From assembly GCA_963843945.1 (NCBI GenBank), contig CAWJMF010000002.1, positions 1,984,001 through 2,048,000 of the forward strand: a DNA stretch of 64,000 bases, given 5' to 3'. This document shows positions 52,740 through 61,234 of the stretch, in pieces; position 1 is the stretch's first letter, and each line of letters starts with the position of its first letter. Origin of the DNA: CAWJMF01 sp963843945. GTDB taxonomy: Bacteria; Vulcanimicrobiota; Vulcanimicrobiia; Vulcanimicrobiales; Vulcanimicrobiaceae. A program made the position numbers and the translations under genes. The notes beneath the pieces were generated by a model. That model saw nothing but the letters and a program-made list of their open reading frames with translations, searched no databases and had not been told where the DNA came from.

Positions 52740-53881
52740 ACGCCTGCTCCTTGCGCCTTCTTGGCGGCGAGTTGTGGGGAGGCCGGCTCGGGGTAGGCCG
52801 GCGCGAGGTCTTGAACGAGCACGCGCAGCATCGCGGCGATCGGCACGGCGATCAGCATGCCCGCGATCCCGAGCAGTTCGGCGCCGATTAAGATGGCGAC
52901 GATGACGGTAAGCGGCGAGAGACCGACCGAGTCGCTGACGATCTTCGGTTGAATGAAGTGCCCTTCGGCTTGGAAGATGCCGACGATTAGGAGGGCCACA
53001 ATCAGCGCGTGCTGCCAGCCGTCCTGCAGCGCGAGCGCGACCGAAGGAACGAACGCGACCAGCGAACCGACGAAGGGAATGATGTCGAAGATTCCCGCGA
53101 CGACGCCGATCAGCACGGCATAGCGCACGTGCATGAGCAAGAGCACGACGGTGATCGTCGTCCCGATCACGAGCCCCACGACGACCTGACCCCGGATGAA
53201 GCCGCCGAGCACGCGGTCGAGGTCGTGCAGGACCCGGGTCGTTGCCGGCCGCGCGCGTGGCGGCACGAGCCGCATAAAACCGCCCAACAGGTCGGGCGCT
53301 TCGATCATCAGATAGATCGAGACGATGGGGATCACGACAACCGTCGCGATCAGCGCGAAGGCCGACAGCACGAAGACGAGCGCAGAGGAGGCTTGCGCCG
53401 CGGCATACCGCTCGCCCGCCTTCAGCACTTCGGGCAATTCCGCCGCGAGGTAGGCGTGGACCGGCGCCGGCAGGCGCGCGACGAGCACGTTGTCGGGATC
53501 GTTAATGAAGGCTTGGGCGCGCGCGACGTTCTGCGGCGTCGCCGCGACGATCGCTTGGGTCTCGGCGACGAGCGGAGGGACCACGAACGACAGCCCCAGC
53601 ACCGCGACGACCGCGAGGCCCAGGTAGACCACCAGGATCGACCACGCGAGCGGCAAGCGCGAGTTCAAGCGCCGCACGGCCGGATAGATGAGATACGTGA
53701 AGAACACCGCGCCGGTCAAAACGATCGCGACCGAGCGGATGTGGCCGATGAAACCGAGTACGCCACGCAGCGAAATTGCCGCGAGTACGATCAGTGCGAG
53801 CAATTTGAGCGCGACGGTGAGGCGCCGTTCGGTACGCGAGCGACCGAATGAGCGACGGCGTTCGGGCGGGTTCATCCGCAT
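52736..53881 (-). CDS. AI-2E family (PerM) transporter
   Basis: A membrane protein of about 381 residues with seven to eight helices. The central and C-terminal signature is present: GGFIRGQVVVGLVIGTTITVVL, VLIGVVAGIFDIIPFVGSLVAFVPSV and QPKIVSDSVGLSPLTVIVAILIGAELLGIAGMLIAVP. The family exports small solutes or acts as ion antiporters; autoinducer-2 export is shown for only a few members. ATG 53881 is preferred to the GTG three codons upstream. It overlaps the arginase start by four bases, so it may handle a product of arginine metabolism, which is inference. Confidence 0.9.
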   Translation of the reverse strand: MRMNPPERRRSFGRSRTERRLTVALKLLALIVLAAISLRGVLGFIGHIRSVAIVLTGAVFFTYLIYPAVRRLNSRLPLAWSILVVYLGLAVVAVLGLSFVVPPLVAETQAIVAATPQNVARAQAFINDPDNVLVARLPAPVHAYLAAELPEVLKAGERYAAAQASSALVFVLSAFALIATVVVIPIVSIYLMIEAPDLLGGFMRLVPPRARPATTRVLHDLDRVLGGFIRGQVVVGLVIGTTITVVLLLMHVRYAVLIGVVAGIFDIIPFVGSLVAFVPSVALALQDGWQHALIVALLIVGIFQAEGHFIQPKIVSDSVGLSPLTVIVAILIGAELLGIAGMLIAVPIAAMLRVLVQDLAPAYPEPASPQLAAKKAQGAGV

Positions 53882-53959
53882 AAGGTAGCACACCGATTCG
53901 CCGTGCGCCTCTGGGGAACCGCGACGGCCTCGCGAACCCGCGGTTCGTAGAACGCGCTG

Positions 53960-54544
53960 ATGCCGTTCCGTCGCGCGCGCACGTTAACCGCCGCTTTGAC
54001 CGTCGTTTTCGTGCTTGGCTGTCGCCGGTTGCGGCGGCGCAACGCAAGACGCCCCGCCCGCGCTTCGGCTGGCGATGGTCACCGACGTCGGAACTCTCGG
54101 CGATCGCTCGTTCGACGACTCGGTGTACGCGGGACTCAAAGCGGCGCAAGCGCGCTTCGGCGCGGAGATCGAAGCGCTCGAATCCAAGTCTGCCGCGGAC
54201 TATCAGCCCAACTTGTCCGAGCTTGCGAACGAAGACTATAGCGAGATCTTCGCGATCGGTTTTCTCACGGGCAAAGTCGTCGACGCGGTCGTCGGCGATC
54301 CGAACGTCCTCTCGATAGCCTTCCGCGAGCAGGAGGGCTCGTTTCTGGCGGGAGCCCTCGCCGCGATGCGCCGCGGCTGCGCTCGCCTTCGGCGCGCTCT
54401 CGGCACCGCAGTTCGTCCTGCAACGCGGCGGCATTCCAAGTGAGTTGATGCAAGCGCTCCCCTATCTCGCCGCGCTTGCGGCGCTCGGCGGTCTGACCGG
54501 CCGCGCGCGCTCCCCAAGCCGACGGCGTCCCTTATCCGCCCTAG
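53960..54544 (+). pseudogene. Collapsed BMP lipoprotein / ABC permease remnant
   Basis: The 5' part encodes the start of a BMP/PnrA-type nucleoside-binding lipoprotein. It has a signal with VLAVAGC lipobox once one extra base near 54016 is removed, then LRLAMVTDVGTLGDRSFDDSVYAGL, ESKSAADYQPNLSEL and FREQEGSFLAGALAAM. About 54370 the sequence switches to the C-terminus of a nucleoside-type ABC permease in another frame (ALAFGALSAPQFVLQRGGIP, SELMQALPYLAALAALGG, ending ADGVPYPP with TAG at 54542-54544). The rest of bmpA, the ATPase and the first permease are missing, so the operon looks deleted between these points or misjoined. Confidence 0.75.
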
Positions 54545-54569
54545 GGGGCAGTCCGGAGAGGACGGCCAC

Positions 54570-55364
54570 GTGAATCTCGATCTCCATGGCAAGAGCGCGC
54601 TCGTCTCGGGTTCGACGGCCGGCATCGGCTACGCGATCGCCGCCGGTCTAGCGGGGCAAGGCGCACGAACGATCGTCAACGGGCGTTCGGAGGCGCGTGT
54701 CGCGCGCGCCCTCGAGCGCCTCAGCGCCGGCGTTCCGGGCGCCGCCGTCGACGGCTTCGCCGCCGATCTGAGCACCGCAGCCGGTGTCGACGCGATCGTC
54801 GCGCGCTACCCGCAGGTCGACATCCTCGTGAACAACTTGGGCATCTTCGATCCGCAGCCTTTCGAGGCGATCGACGACGCGGCGTGGCTGCGCTTTTTCG
54901 AAACGAACGTGATGAGCGGCGTGCGTTTGAGCCGAGCGTACCTGCCGGCGATGCGCCGTCGCGACTGGGGCCGGATCGTCTTCATCTCCTCCGAATCGGG
55001 CCTCCAGATCCCCGTCGAGATGATCCACTATGGGGTCACCAAAACCGCCCAGATCGCGCTCGCGCGCGGCTTGGCCGAGAGCGTCGCCGGCACGGGCATC
55101 ACCGTGAACAGCGTCCTGCCGGGCCCGACGCGCTCCGAAGGGGTGGGGGAGTTCGTCGCCTCGCTGGCTCGCGGACAAGGCAAGAGCGAGGCGGAGATGG
55201 AGCGCGAGTTCTTTGCGACGGCTCGTCCGACGTCGCTTATCCGGCGCTTCGCGAGCGTCGAAGAGGTTGCGAATATGGTGGTCTTCGTCTGTTCGCCCGC
55301 GGCTTCAGCGACGACGGGCGCCGCGTTGCGCGTCGACGGCGGCGTCGTTCGGGCGATTCCCTAG
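54570..55364 (+). CDS. Short-chain dehydrogenase/reductase (SDR)
   Basis: A 264-residue classical SDR. The cofactor motif is SGSTAGIGYAIA (TGxxxGIG type, residues 13-24), then ILVNNLGIF (NNxG), catalytic Ser in FISSESG and YGVTK (YxxxK), with NSVLPGPTRSEG after it. An Arg/Asn pair following beta2 (VNGRSEAR) suggests NADP(H). GTG 54570 starts the gene 25 bases after the transporter remnant. The substrate is unknown; the family reduces ketones or oxidises secondary alcohols. Confidence 0.9.
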   Translation: MNLDLHGKSALVSGSTAGIGYAIAAGLAGQGARTIVNGRSEARVARALERLSAGVPGAAVDGFAADLSTAAGVDAIVARYPQVDILVNNLGIFDPQPFEAIDDAAWLRFFETNVMSGVRLSRAYLPAMRRRDWGRIVFISSESGLQIPVEMIHYGVTKTAQIALARGLAESVAGTGITVNSVLPGPTRSEGVGEFVASLARGQGKSEAEMEREFFATARPTSLIRRFASVEEVANMVVFVCSPAASATTGAALRVDGGVVRAIP

Positions 55365-55482
55365 CTTCCTTAGCTCACGCGAGCGCACACGCTCGCTCGA
55401 CGCACCCGGCGTGGAAGCGGACGTTCGTCACGTTTCGCCGGCTTTGTCCCAATGGATAAGAGGTAAATACCCCGGCGTCGAC

Positions 55483-55488
55483 TATACT
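55483..55488 (+). promoter_or_regulatory. Possible -10 box of a near-leaderless promoter
   Basis: TATACT lies 13 bases before the ATG of the beta-lactamase-like gene, with no Shine-Dalgarno sequence in between. If used, transcription would start within a few bases of the ATG. No good -35 box is seen 17 bases upstream. Confidence 0.3.
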
Positions 55489-55500
55489 AGCCGCAAGCTT

Positions 55501-56580
55501 ATGACGTTGCGGCGCGTCGCTCTTTGTGTTTTCGCCTGTGGTGCGCTGCTGGCGCCGCTGGGAGCGCGCGCGGCAACGCTGCCGGGTCCGCTGCTTTCGC
55601 TGCAGTTGCAACTCGATCGGGCCGCGCAGTCCGCACCCGGCACGGTCGGCATCGCGGTCGAAGATCTCGCGACGGGCGAGATGTCTGGCGTCAACGCTTC
55701 CGCCAGCCTGCCGGCCGCCTCGACGATCAAGATCCCCGTGATGGTCGAAGTCTTCCGGCAGATGTCGCTCGGCTCGATCGACTTGAACACCCGCGTTCAT
55801 CTGACGGCGGCCGACCGCGACTGGGGCTGGGGCGACATGGCCGACGCCACGCCCGGCACGTCGCGCACGGTCGCACAGCTTCTGCGCCTCATGATCGACG
55901 AAAGCGACAACACCGCAACCAACATGCTGATCCGGCTAGTCGGCCGCACGCACGTCAATCAAACGATGGCGAATTTGGGGCTGCGCAAAACGCGCTTGGG
56001 CGACTACATTCGCTCCGCAACCGACGACATCCGGTACGCGCTGCGCTCCAGCCCGCGCGACATGGTCAAACTGCTCGACGATATCGCGCGCGAAAAGCTC
56101 GTCGACGAATGGTCCTCGCGCGAGATGCTGACGATCCTGGCGGGCCAGACGCACAACTCGCTGCTTCCGGTTCCGCTCCCGGCCGATGTGAAAATCGCGC
56201 ACAAGACGGGCTCGTTGCACGATACGCTCGACGACGTCGGCATCGTCTATCACGACCAGGAACCGTACGTCATCGCGGTCATGACCACGCGCTTGGCGGA
56301 CCTGGAAGACGGGCGCCGCTTCATCCATCGCGTGTCGCGCATCGCCTACGAACAACTGACGAGCTTCGGTGCCTGGCGCGTCCAAGAGGGTCTTCCCGCC
56401 TTCGCCTTCGCGCCGCCGAGCGCGCGGCTTACGCCGGATCAGCTGATGTGGAAAGTGCGCGCCTCGAGCGCGCTCGACCCCGACGCTGCCGACGGCGAAA
56501 CGCTGCCGCCGCCGAGTCCGCTACGGCAGGCGCCCTTGCCCGAAGCGGGGGCGACCCAGCCGCTCTCCGCAGACCCCTAG
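55501..56580 (+). CDS. Class A beta-lactamase-like serine hydrolase
   Basis: A 359-residue exported protein with a signal peptide (RRVALCVFACGALLAPLGARA). The penicillin-recognising motifs are complete: SxxK as STIKIPVM (about residue 78), SDN in DESDNTATNML, and KTG in IAHKTGSL. The spacing and the DWGWGD...TVAQLLRLMI stretch fit class A lactamases or related periplasmic DD-peptidases. A Pro-rich tail (residues 310-359) is unusual. The omega-loop Glu166 region is not obvious, so beta-lactam hydrolysis is uncertain. ATG 55501 has no ribosome site. Confidence 0.85.
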   Translation: MTLRRVALCVFACGALLAPLGARAATLPGPLLSLQLQLDRAAQSAPGTVGIAVEDLATGEMSGVNASASLPAASTIKIPVMVEVFRQMSLGSIDLNTRVHLTAADRDWGWGDMADATPGTSRTVAQLLRLMIDESDNTATNMLIRLVGRTHVNQTMANLGLRKTRLGDYIRSATDDIRYALRSSPRDMVKLLDDIAREKLVDEWSSREMLTILAGQTHNSLLPVPLPADVKIAHKTGSLHDTLDDVGIVYHDQEPYVIAVMTTRLADLEDGRRFIHRVSRIAYEQLTSFGAWRVQEGLPAFAFAPPSARLTPDQLMWKVRASSALDPDAADGETLPPPSPLRQAPLPEAGATQPLSADP

Positions 56581-56588
56581 GCTCGGCT

Positions 56589-57536
56589 TTACGCCGCCGA
56601 GACGCGGCGCTTCGCGTACGTCGGCGTCAGCCAGCTGCGGTATTTCGGCTCGCGGCCGTAGTTGATGCGCTCGAAGAGTTCCGCGAGGCTGCGCGTGATC
56701 GAGCCGATCTGACCGTTCCCGATGCGCCGGTGATCGACCGAGTTGACGAAGGCGATGCCGGCAGCGCTTCCGGTCAAGAAGATCTCTTCGGCGGCGTACA
56801 GCTCGCTGCGATCGACGGCACGTTCCACGACGGGAATGCCGAGTTCGCTCTTGGCCAACGCCAGCACGTTGCGCCGCGTGATGCCTTCGAGCACGTTTTG
56901 CGTCGCGTCGGGCGTGACCAGCGCGCCGTGTTTGACCATGAAGAGGTTCGATGCCGAACCTTCCGCGACGTGCCCGTCGTGTGAAAGCAAAACCGCTTCG
57001 TCAAAGCCGTTCAGCTGGGCTTCGCTTTTGGCAAGCGCCGAGTTGACGTAGACTCCCGTGATCTTAGCGCGAGCGGGCGCCATCGTGTCGTCGATGCGCC
57101 GCCACGAACTAACCCCGACGCGCAAGCCGGTCTCGGCGTCGAAGTATTTTTCGAACGGAATCGCCACGATTGCGAACGCGTCGGGAACGCCGGTCAGGCG
57201 AACGCCGACGTCCTCGGCCGCTTTGTAGATCAGCGGCCGAATGTAGACGTTGCGCTCGAAGCGGTTGCGCGCGCACAGCTCGACGGTCAGCGCGACGAGC
57301 TCCTCGATCGAGTGGGGCAACTCCATCATAAGAATGTGCGCCGAGCGGTGCAGACGCTCGAAATGCTCGCGCAGCTGGAGCAGGTACAGCTCGCGCTCGT
57401 CGGCGTTCCAGTAGCCGCGAATTCCCTCGAAGCAACCGGTTCCGTAGTTGAGACCGTGTGTCAATAAACCGACGCGCGCCTCGTCGTAGCGGAGGAATTT
57501 GCCTTGCGCGAAAACGGTCGACTCGTCGATGCTCAT
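56589..57536 (-). CDS. ilvE: Branched-chain amino acid aminotransferase
   Basis: A 315-residue fold-type IV PLP enzyme performing the last step of valine, leucine and isoleucine synthesis with glutamate. Conserved segments are THGLNYGTGCFEGIRGYWN, NVYIRPLIYK, the PLP lysine in ARAKITGVYVNSALAKSEA, GHVAEGSASNLFMVKHG, LEGITRRNVLALA and EIFLTGSAAGIAFV. Length is canonical. It is divergent from chrA with the two ATG codons overlapping in a CATG palindrome at 57534-57537, so its promoter must lie within the chrA coding region. Confidence 0.95.
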   Translation of the reverse strand: MSIDESTVFAQGKFLRYDEARVGLLTHGLNYGTGCFEGIRGYWNADERELYLLQLREHFERLHRSAHILMMELPHSIEELVALTVELCARNRFERNVYIRPLIYKAAEDVGVRLTGVPDAFAIVAIPFEKYFDAETGLRVGVSSWRRIDDTMAPARAKITGVYVNSALAKSEAQLNGFDEAVLLSHDGHVAEGSASNLFMVKHGALVTPDATQNVLEGITRRNVLALAKSELGIPVVERAVDRSELYAAEEIFLTGSAAGIAFVNSVDHRRIGNGQIGSITRSLAELFERINYGREPKYRSWLTPTYAKRRVSAA

Positions 57537-58755
57537 GCCGGAGAGTTCGCGAAGCGTGCCCGAGGTCTTTGCGCGATTCTTACGGCTCGGCTGCAGCGCG
57601 TTCGGCGGCCCCGTCGCGCACCTCGGCTATTTCCGGCGCGAATTCGTCGAACGCGCCGGTTGGCTCGACGATGCGACCTTTAGCGAGATCGTCGCCGTCT
57701 GCTCGGCGCTGCCCGGACCGACCAGCAGCCAAGTCGGCATAAGTCTCGGCACGCTGCGGGCCGGGCCGCTTGGCGGCCTGGCCGCGTGGCTCGCCTTTAC
57801 GACGCCCTCAGCGGTCCTGCTCGGGCTTTTCGGCGTCGCGCTTCGTGCCGGCGCCTCGAGCGGCTTCCTATCCAGCGCGCCCTGGCTGGGAGCCGAGGCG
57901 GGCCTTTTGGGCGCAGCCGCCGCGGTGGTGGTCCTGGCCGTCTTCGCGCTGGCCAAGTCGCTGGCACGCTCGACGGTTACGCGGGCGATTGCCTTGCTGG
58001 GTCTGGCCATCGCGCTCGCGGTCAACCGCTACGCGCCGCAGCTCCAGTGGCTGCCGCTGCTCGCCGGCGCGTTCGCCGGATTGCTGGCAATTCGCGCCGA
58101 GCCGGTAAATCGGCAGGCGAGCGCGCTCCCGCGCGGACGCGCGAGCGCCGCGCTCGCCGCCTTCGTGGCCTTGCTCGCGCTCGCAATCGCGCTGCCGGAA
58201 GTTGCTCCGTCCGGCTCGTACCTCGCGCTGTTCGCGCAATTCTTCCGGGCGGGCGCGCTCGTGTTCGGCGGAGGCCACGTCGTGCTGCCGTTGATCCGCG
58301 GATTCGTCGGGCCGGAATCGATCTCGAACGCGAATTTCTTCGCCGGTTACGCGGCGACCCAAGTCGTGCCCGGACCGCTCTTCACTTTCGCTTCGTTCGT
58401 AGGCGCCGCCAACGCCTCAACGGCGTCCGGCTGGCCGGGAGCGCTCGTGGCGACGCTCGGCATTTTCGCGCCGTCGTTTTTGTTGCTCGTTCTCGCCTTT
58501 CCGGTCTGGAACGCGCTGCGCGCCTGGCCGCGCGCCGCTGCGGCACTGGCCGGCGTCAACGCGTCGGTCGTCGGCTTGCTCGGCGCGGTCGCGCTCGATC
58601 CCATCGGCCGTCAAGTGGTTGCCTCACCCATCGCGCTCGTTGCGGCGCTCGTAGCGCTCGCGGCACTCTTCGCGCTCAAGGCTCCCGCCTGGGCCGTCGT
58701 CATCGCCGCAGGCTCGCTCGGCTGCGCCGCCGGCGCGCTCGGCGCCCCACACTAG
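57535..58755 (+). CDS. chrA: Chromate transporter ChrA (two-domain)
   Basis: A 406-residue CHR-family protein with two homologous halves: FGGPVAHLGYFRREFVERAGWL and ALPGPTSSQVGISLG in the first, and FGGGHVVLPLIRGFV and QVVPGPLFTFASFVG in the second. About ten helices are predicted. ChrA exports chromate by proton motive force, though some members carry other anions. ATG 57535 overlaps the ilvE start codon; GTG 57556 would leave 19 bases between the genes and is an alternative. Confidence 0.92.
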   Translation: MPESSRSVPEVFARFLRLGCSAFGGPVAHLGYFRREFVERAGWLDDATFSEIVAVCSALPGPTSSQVGISLGTLRAGPLGGLAAWLAFTTPSAVLLGLFGVALRAGASSGFLSSAPWLGAEAGLLGAAAAVVVLAVFALAKSLARSTVTRAIALLGLAIALAVNRYAPQLQWLPLLAGAFAGLLAIRAEPVNRQASALPRGRASAALAAFVALLALAIALPEVAPSGSYLALFAQFFRAGALVFGGGHVVLPLIRGFVGPESISNANFFAGYAATQVVPGPLFTFASFVGAANASTASGWPGALVATLGIFAPSFLLLVLAFPVWNALRAWPRAAAALAGVNASVVGLLGAVALDPIGRQVVASPIALVAALVALAALFALKAPAWAVVIAAGSLGCAAGALGAPH

Positions 58756-58953
58756 TCGTGTGGACGAAGAATCGAGGAAACCGACGATAGTCAGCTCGCG
58801 CCGTGCGTCCATCGCGGATAGCTACGGCTTGTCCGGCTTGGGTGTCTGCGCCGGCCCGGTCGGCGCGGGTCAATCCAAAGCGATTCGCCGGCCGTTTATC
58901 CGTTAGCAATCGACTAGCAATCGACTCCCGCACTCGTACTTGAGGAGTAGAAC
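58756..58953 (+). promoter_or_regulatory. Upstream region of ferritin-like gene with hairpin and 11-bp tandem repeat
   Basis: The gap holds a GC hairpin (GCGCCG 58848-58853 with CGGCGC 58861-58866), possibly the chrA terminator. It also has a perfect tandem repeat of TAGCAATCGAC at 58904-58914 and 58915-58925, about one helical turn apart, which could be a regulator site. A strong GAGGAG ribosome site lies six bases before the GTG start at 58954. Confidence 0.45.
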
Positions 58954-59484
58954 GTGAACGTATCCCGCAGGAAACTTCTGGCCAGTGGAACCGCGCTGGC
59001 CGCATTCGGGCCGGTCCTTTTGGGGCCGTTCATCGCTGCGGCCGAAGCGGCCGACGAGGGCGACGTAGCGATCCTCCAAGTCGCCATCAAGCTCGAGCGC
59101 GCCGGCATTAAAGCGTATCAGGACGCGGCGGCTACCGGGGTACTGCAGCCCGCCGTCCTCGAAGTCGCCAAGGGTTTCATGGCCGACCATACCGCGCATC
59201 GCGACGCCCTGATCGGCGCCGTCAAAGCGGCCGGCGCAACGCCTACCGACGAGACGACGAAGCTCGCCTATCCGTCGCTGAAGACGCAAGAAGACATCCT
59301 GAAGTTCGCCGAGTCCGTCGAACGCCAGGCCGCGAGCACGTATCTCTCCGTGATCCCATCGTTCAAGGACCGTGGGCTCGCGAAAGTCGCAGGATCGATC
59401 CTCGGGGTTGAAACCACGCACGTCGCCATCCTGGCCTACTCGCTCAAACAGGGCACCGAGCCGTACCAGTCGTTCGTATCCTAA
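58954..59484 (+). CDS. Tat-exported ferritin-like domain protein
   Basis: A 176-residue protein with a twin-arginine signal (VSRRKLLASGTALAAFGPVLLG, cleaved near AEA/ADEG) and a four-helix ferritin-like bundle of the Ferritin_2/desiccation-related type: AILQVAIKLERAGIKAYQDAA, AKGFMADHTAHRDALIGAV, ILKFAESVERQAASTYLS and GSILGVETTHVAILAYSL. The Glu and ExxH-like residues (KLERAG, ADHTAHRD, ESVERQA, ETTH) could bind a di-metal site. It would act outside the inner membrane and uses the TatA/TatC pathway encoded at 24.7-25.8 kb. Confidence 0.85.
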   Translation: MNVSRRKLLASGTALAAFGPVLLGPFIAAAEAADEGDVAILQVAIKLERAGIKAYQDAAATGVLQPAVLEVAKGFMADHTAHRDALIGAVKAAGATPTDETTKLAYPSLKTQEDILKFAESVERQAASTYLSVIPSFKDRGLAKVAGSILGVETTHVAILAYSLKQGTEPYQSFVS

Positions 59485-59540
59485 GGACCGCCTATCGCTG
59501 AGTCAGGCTACGCCGGGTCACAAGGATCGTGCCCCGGAGT

Positions 59541-59575
59541 AGCTCCAGCGTTTTCGCCTCGACGGCGAAACGAGC
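59541..59575. terminator. Possible bidirectional terminator between convergent genes
   Basis: TTTCGCC (59552-59558 region) pairs with GGCGAAA (59564-59570) around a short loop, with outer AGCT/AGCT pairing. It lies between the ferritin-like gene and ggt. No long T tract follows, so the call is weak. Confidence 0.35.
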
Positions 59576-59580
59576 TGCGC

Positions 59581-61179
59581 TCACAGGCCGAGCGCGAGCG
59601 AATCGGCGCGCGGGTCGGCTCCGCCGGCGAGCGTGCCACGCTCCCGGTCGATGGCAATGGCTTGCGCGTGCCCGAGCGCGTTCTCGAACGCGCCAAGGAC
59701 GTTCACGACGTGCCCGCGCGCGCGTAGGCCGGCGACGATCTCCGGCTTGAAACGCGACTCGACCCGCACGCTGTCGGCGAAGGCCGCTTCGCTGTCCCGT
59801 CCGTAGACGAAGCGCGGGGCGTCGATCGCCTGTTGAACCGAGAGTCCGCGCTCGTACACGTTGTGAATCAGCTGCAGGTGCGTTTGCGGCTGACCGTCGC
59901 CGCCCATCGTTCCGTAGACGAGTTCGGGCTGTCCGCCGCGCATTAGCATCCCAGGCGAGAGCGTGTGCAGCGGGCGTTTGCGTCCTGCGAGTTCGTTGGG
60001 GTGACCAGGTTCGAGCGAGAAGTACGCGCCGCGGTTTTGGAGGAAGACGCCGGTGCCGCGCGCGACGAGCCCCGAGCCGAAGTTCATGTAGAGGCTCTCG
60101 ATGAGCGAAACGGCCCGTCCTTCGGCGTCGACGGAAACGATTGCGATCGTGCCGCCGCGGGCGGAGTGCGCGAGCCGCGGCCGCGCGCGCTCGGGGTCGA
60201 TCGAGGCGCGCAAGCGTTGGAGTTCGCCGGGTTCGACGAACCGTTCGGCCGGAACGCGCATCGCTTTCGGATCGGCGAACTCGGAGTCGCGCACGTCGAA
60301 GGCCCGCTTCAAGGCTTCGATCGCGAGGTGCGTCCAGAGCGCGTCTTCGGCCTCTCCGTCGTTTTCGAGCGCGCCGAGCGCCATGAGCGCGACGGCAGCC
60401 TGCGAATTCGGCGGGTGGGCGAGAACCTCGCAGCCCTTCCACGCGAGCGTGAGCGGCGCAGCGCGTTCGGTTCGCTGCGCGGCGAGATCTTCGACCGTCA
60501 TCGGGTTGCCGCCGCGCCGGAGCGTCGCCACGATCGCCTCCGCGATGCGGCCGCGATAGAATCCGTCCGCGCCGCCCGCGCGAATCGCGGCGAGCGTTTC
60601 GGCCAGCGGCACGTTGCGCAGCAAGTCGCCCGCGCGCGGACAGCCTCGCGTGAAGAAGAGCGCCGCGGCATCTTCGTCGGCGCGCAGCATCGCTTCGTTG
60701 AGTGCAAAGTAGGCGCCGACGACGTCGGTCGCGACGAAGCCGTCGCGCGCGAACGCCTCGGCCGGCGCGAGCAGTTCGTCGAGCCCGCGCGTCCCGTGCG
60801 CGCGCAGTACGTCCTCCCACGATCGCACCGCGCCGGGGACGGTCACCGGCAGCGCGCCGCGCTCAGGCATGTGGGAGTAGCCGCGTTCGCGCAGGCTCGC
60901 GCCGTCGAGCTCCGCGGCGGCGCCGCCGCTCCCGTTGTACGCGACGGTTTCGCGCGTGCGCGGCTCGTACACCAGCCAGAACGCGTCGCCGCCGAGGCCG
61001 CAACTCGTCGGATAGACGACCGACAGGACGGCGTTCGCTGCGATCGCCGCGTCGACGGCGTTGCCGCCGGCGCGTAGCACGTCGACGCCGGCGGCGGTCG
61101 CTTGGGCATGCGGCGACGCGAGCATCGCCTTCCCTGAACGCGCGACCGCGCGCGTCGGAGCATTCGCTTGATCCATCAT
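59581..61179 (-). CDS. ggt: Gamma-glutamyltransferase family protein
   Basis: A 532-residue Ntn-hydrolase of the gamma-glutamyltransferase family that breaks gamma-glutamyl amides. Visible blocks are ASPHAQATAAGVDVLRAGGNAVDAAIA, TSCGLGGDAFWLVYE, ALPVTVPGAVRSWEDVL, and the small-subunit start GGTIAIVSVDAEGRAVSLIESLYMNFGSG. The Thr of GGTIAIV aligns with the autocatalytic threonine, although the usual TTH context is changed. SLSPGML and GTMGGDGQPQTHLQ follow. No signal peptide is evident, so it may be cytoplasmic. ATG 61179 (or 61176) is set by homology. Confidence 0.9.
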   Translation of the reverse strand: MMDQANAPTRAVARSGKAMLASPHAQATAAGVDVLRAGGNAVDAAIAANAVLSVVYPTSCGLGGDAFWLVYEPRTRETVAYNGSGGAAAELDGASLRERGYSHMPERGALPVTVPGAVRSWEDVLRAHGTRGLDELLAPAEAFARDGFVATDVVGAYFALNEAMLRADEDAAALFFTRGCPRAGDLLRNVPLAETLAAIRAGGADGFYRGRIAEAIVATLRRGGNPMTVEDLAAQRTERAAPLTLAWKGCEVLAHPPNSQAAVALMALGALENDGEAEDALWTHLAIEALKRAFDVRDSEFADPKAMRVPAERFVEPGELQRLRASIDPERARPRLAHSARGGTIAIVSVDAEGRAVSLIESLYMNFGSGLVARGTGVFLQNRGAYFSLEPGHPNELAGRKRPLHTLSPGMLMRGGQPELVYGTMGGDGQPQTHLQLIHNVYERGLSVQQAIDAPRFVYGRDSEAAFADSVRVESRFKPEIVAGLRARGHVVNVLGAFENALGHAQAIAIDRERGTLAGGADPRADSLALGL

Positions 61180-61234
61180 CGCACTGTACCGCGGCTCGCA
61201 GGCCGCTCCTGGTCCGCTGCGAATCAGTCGCCCG

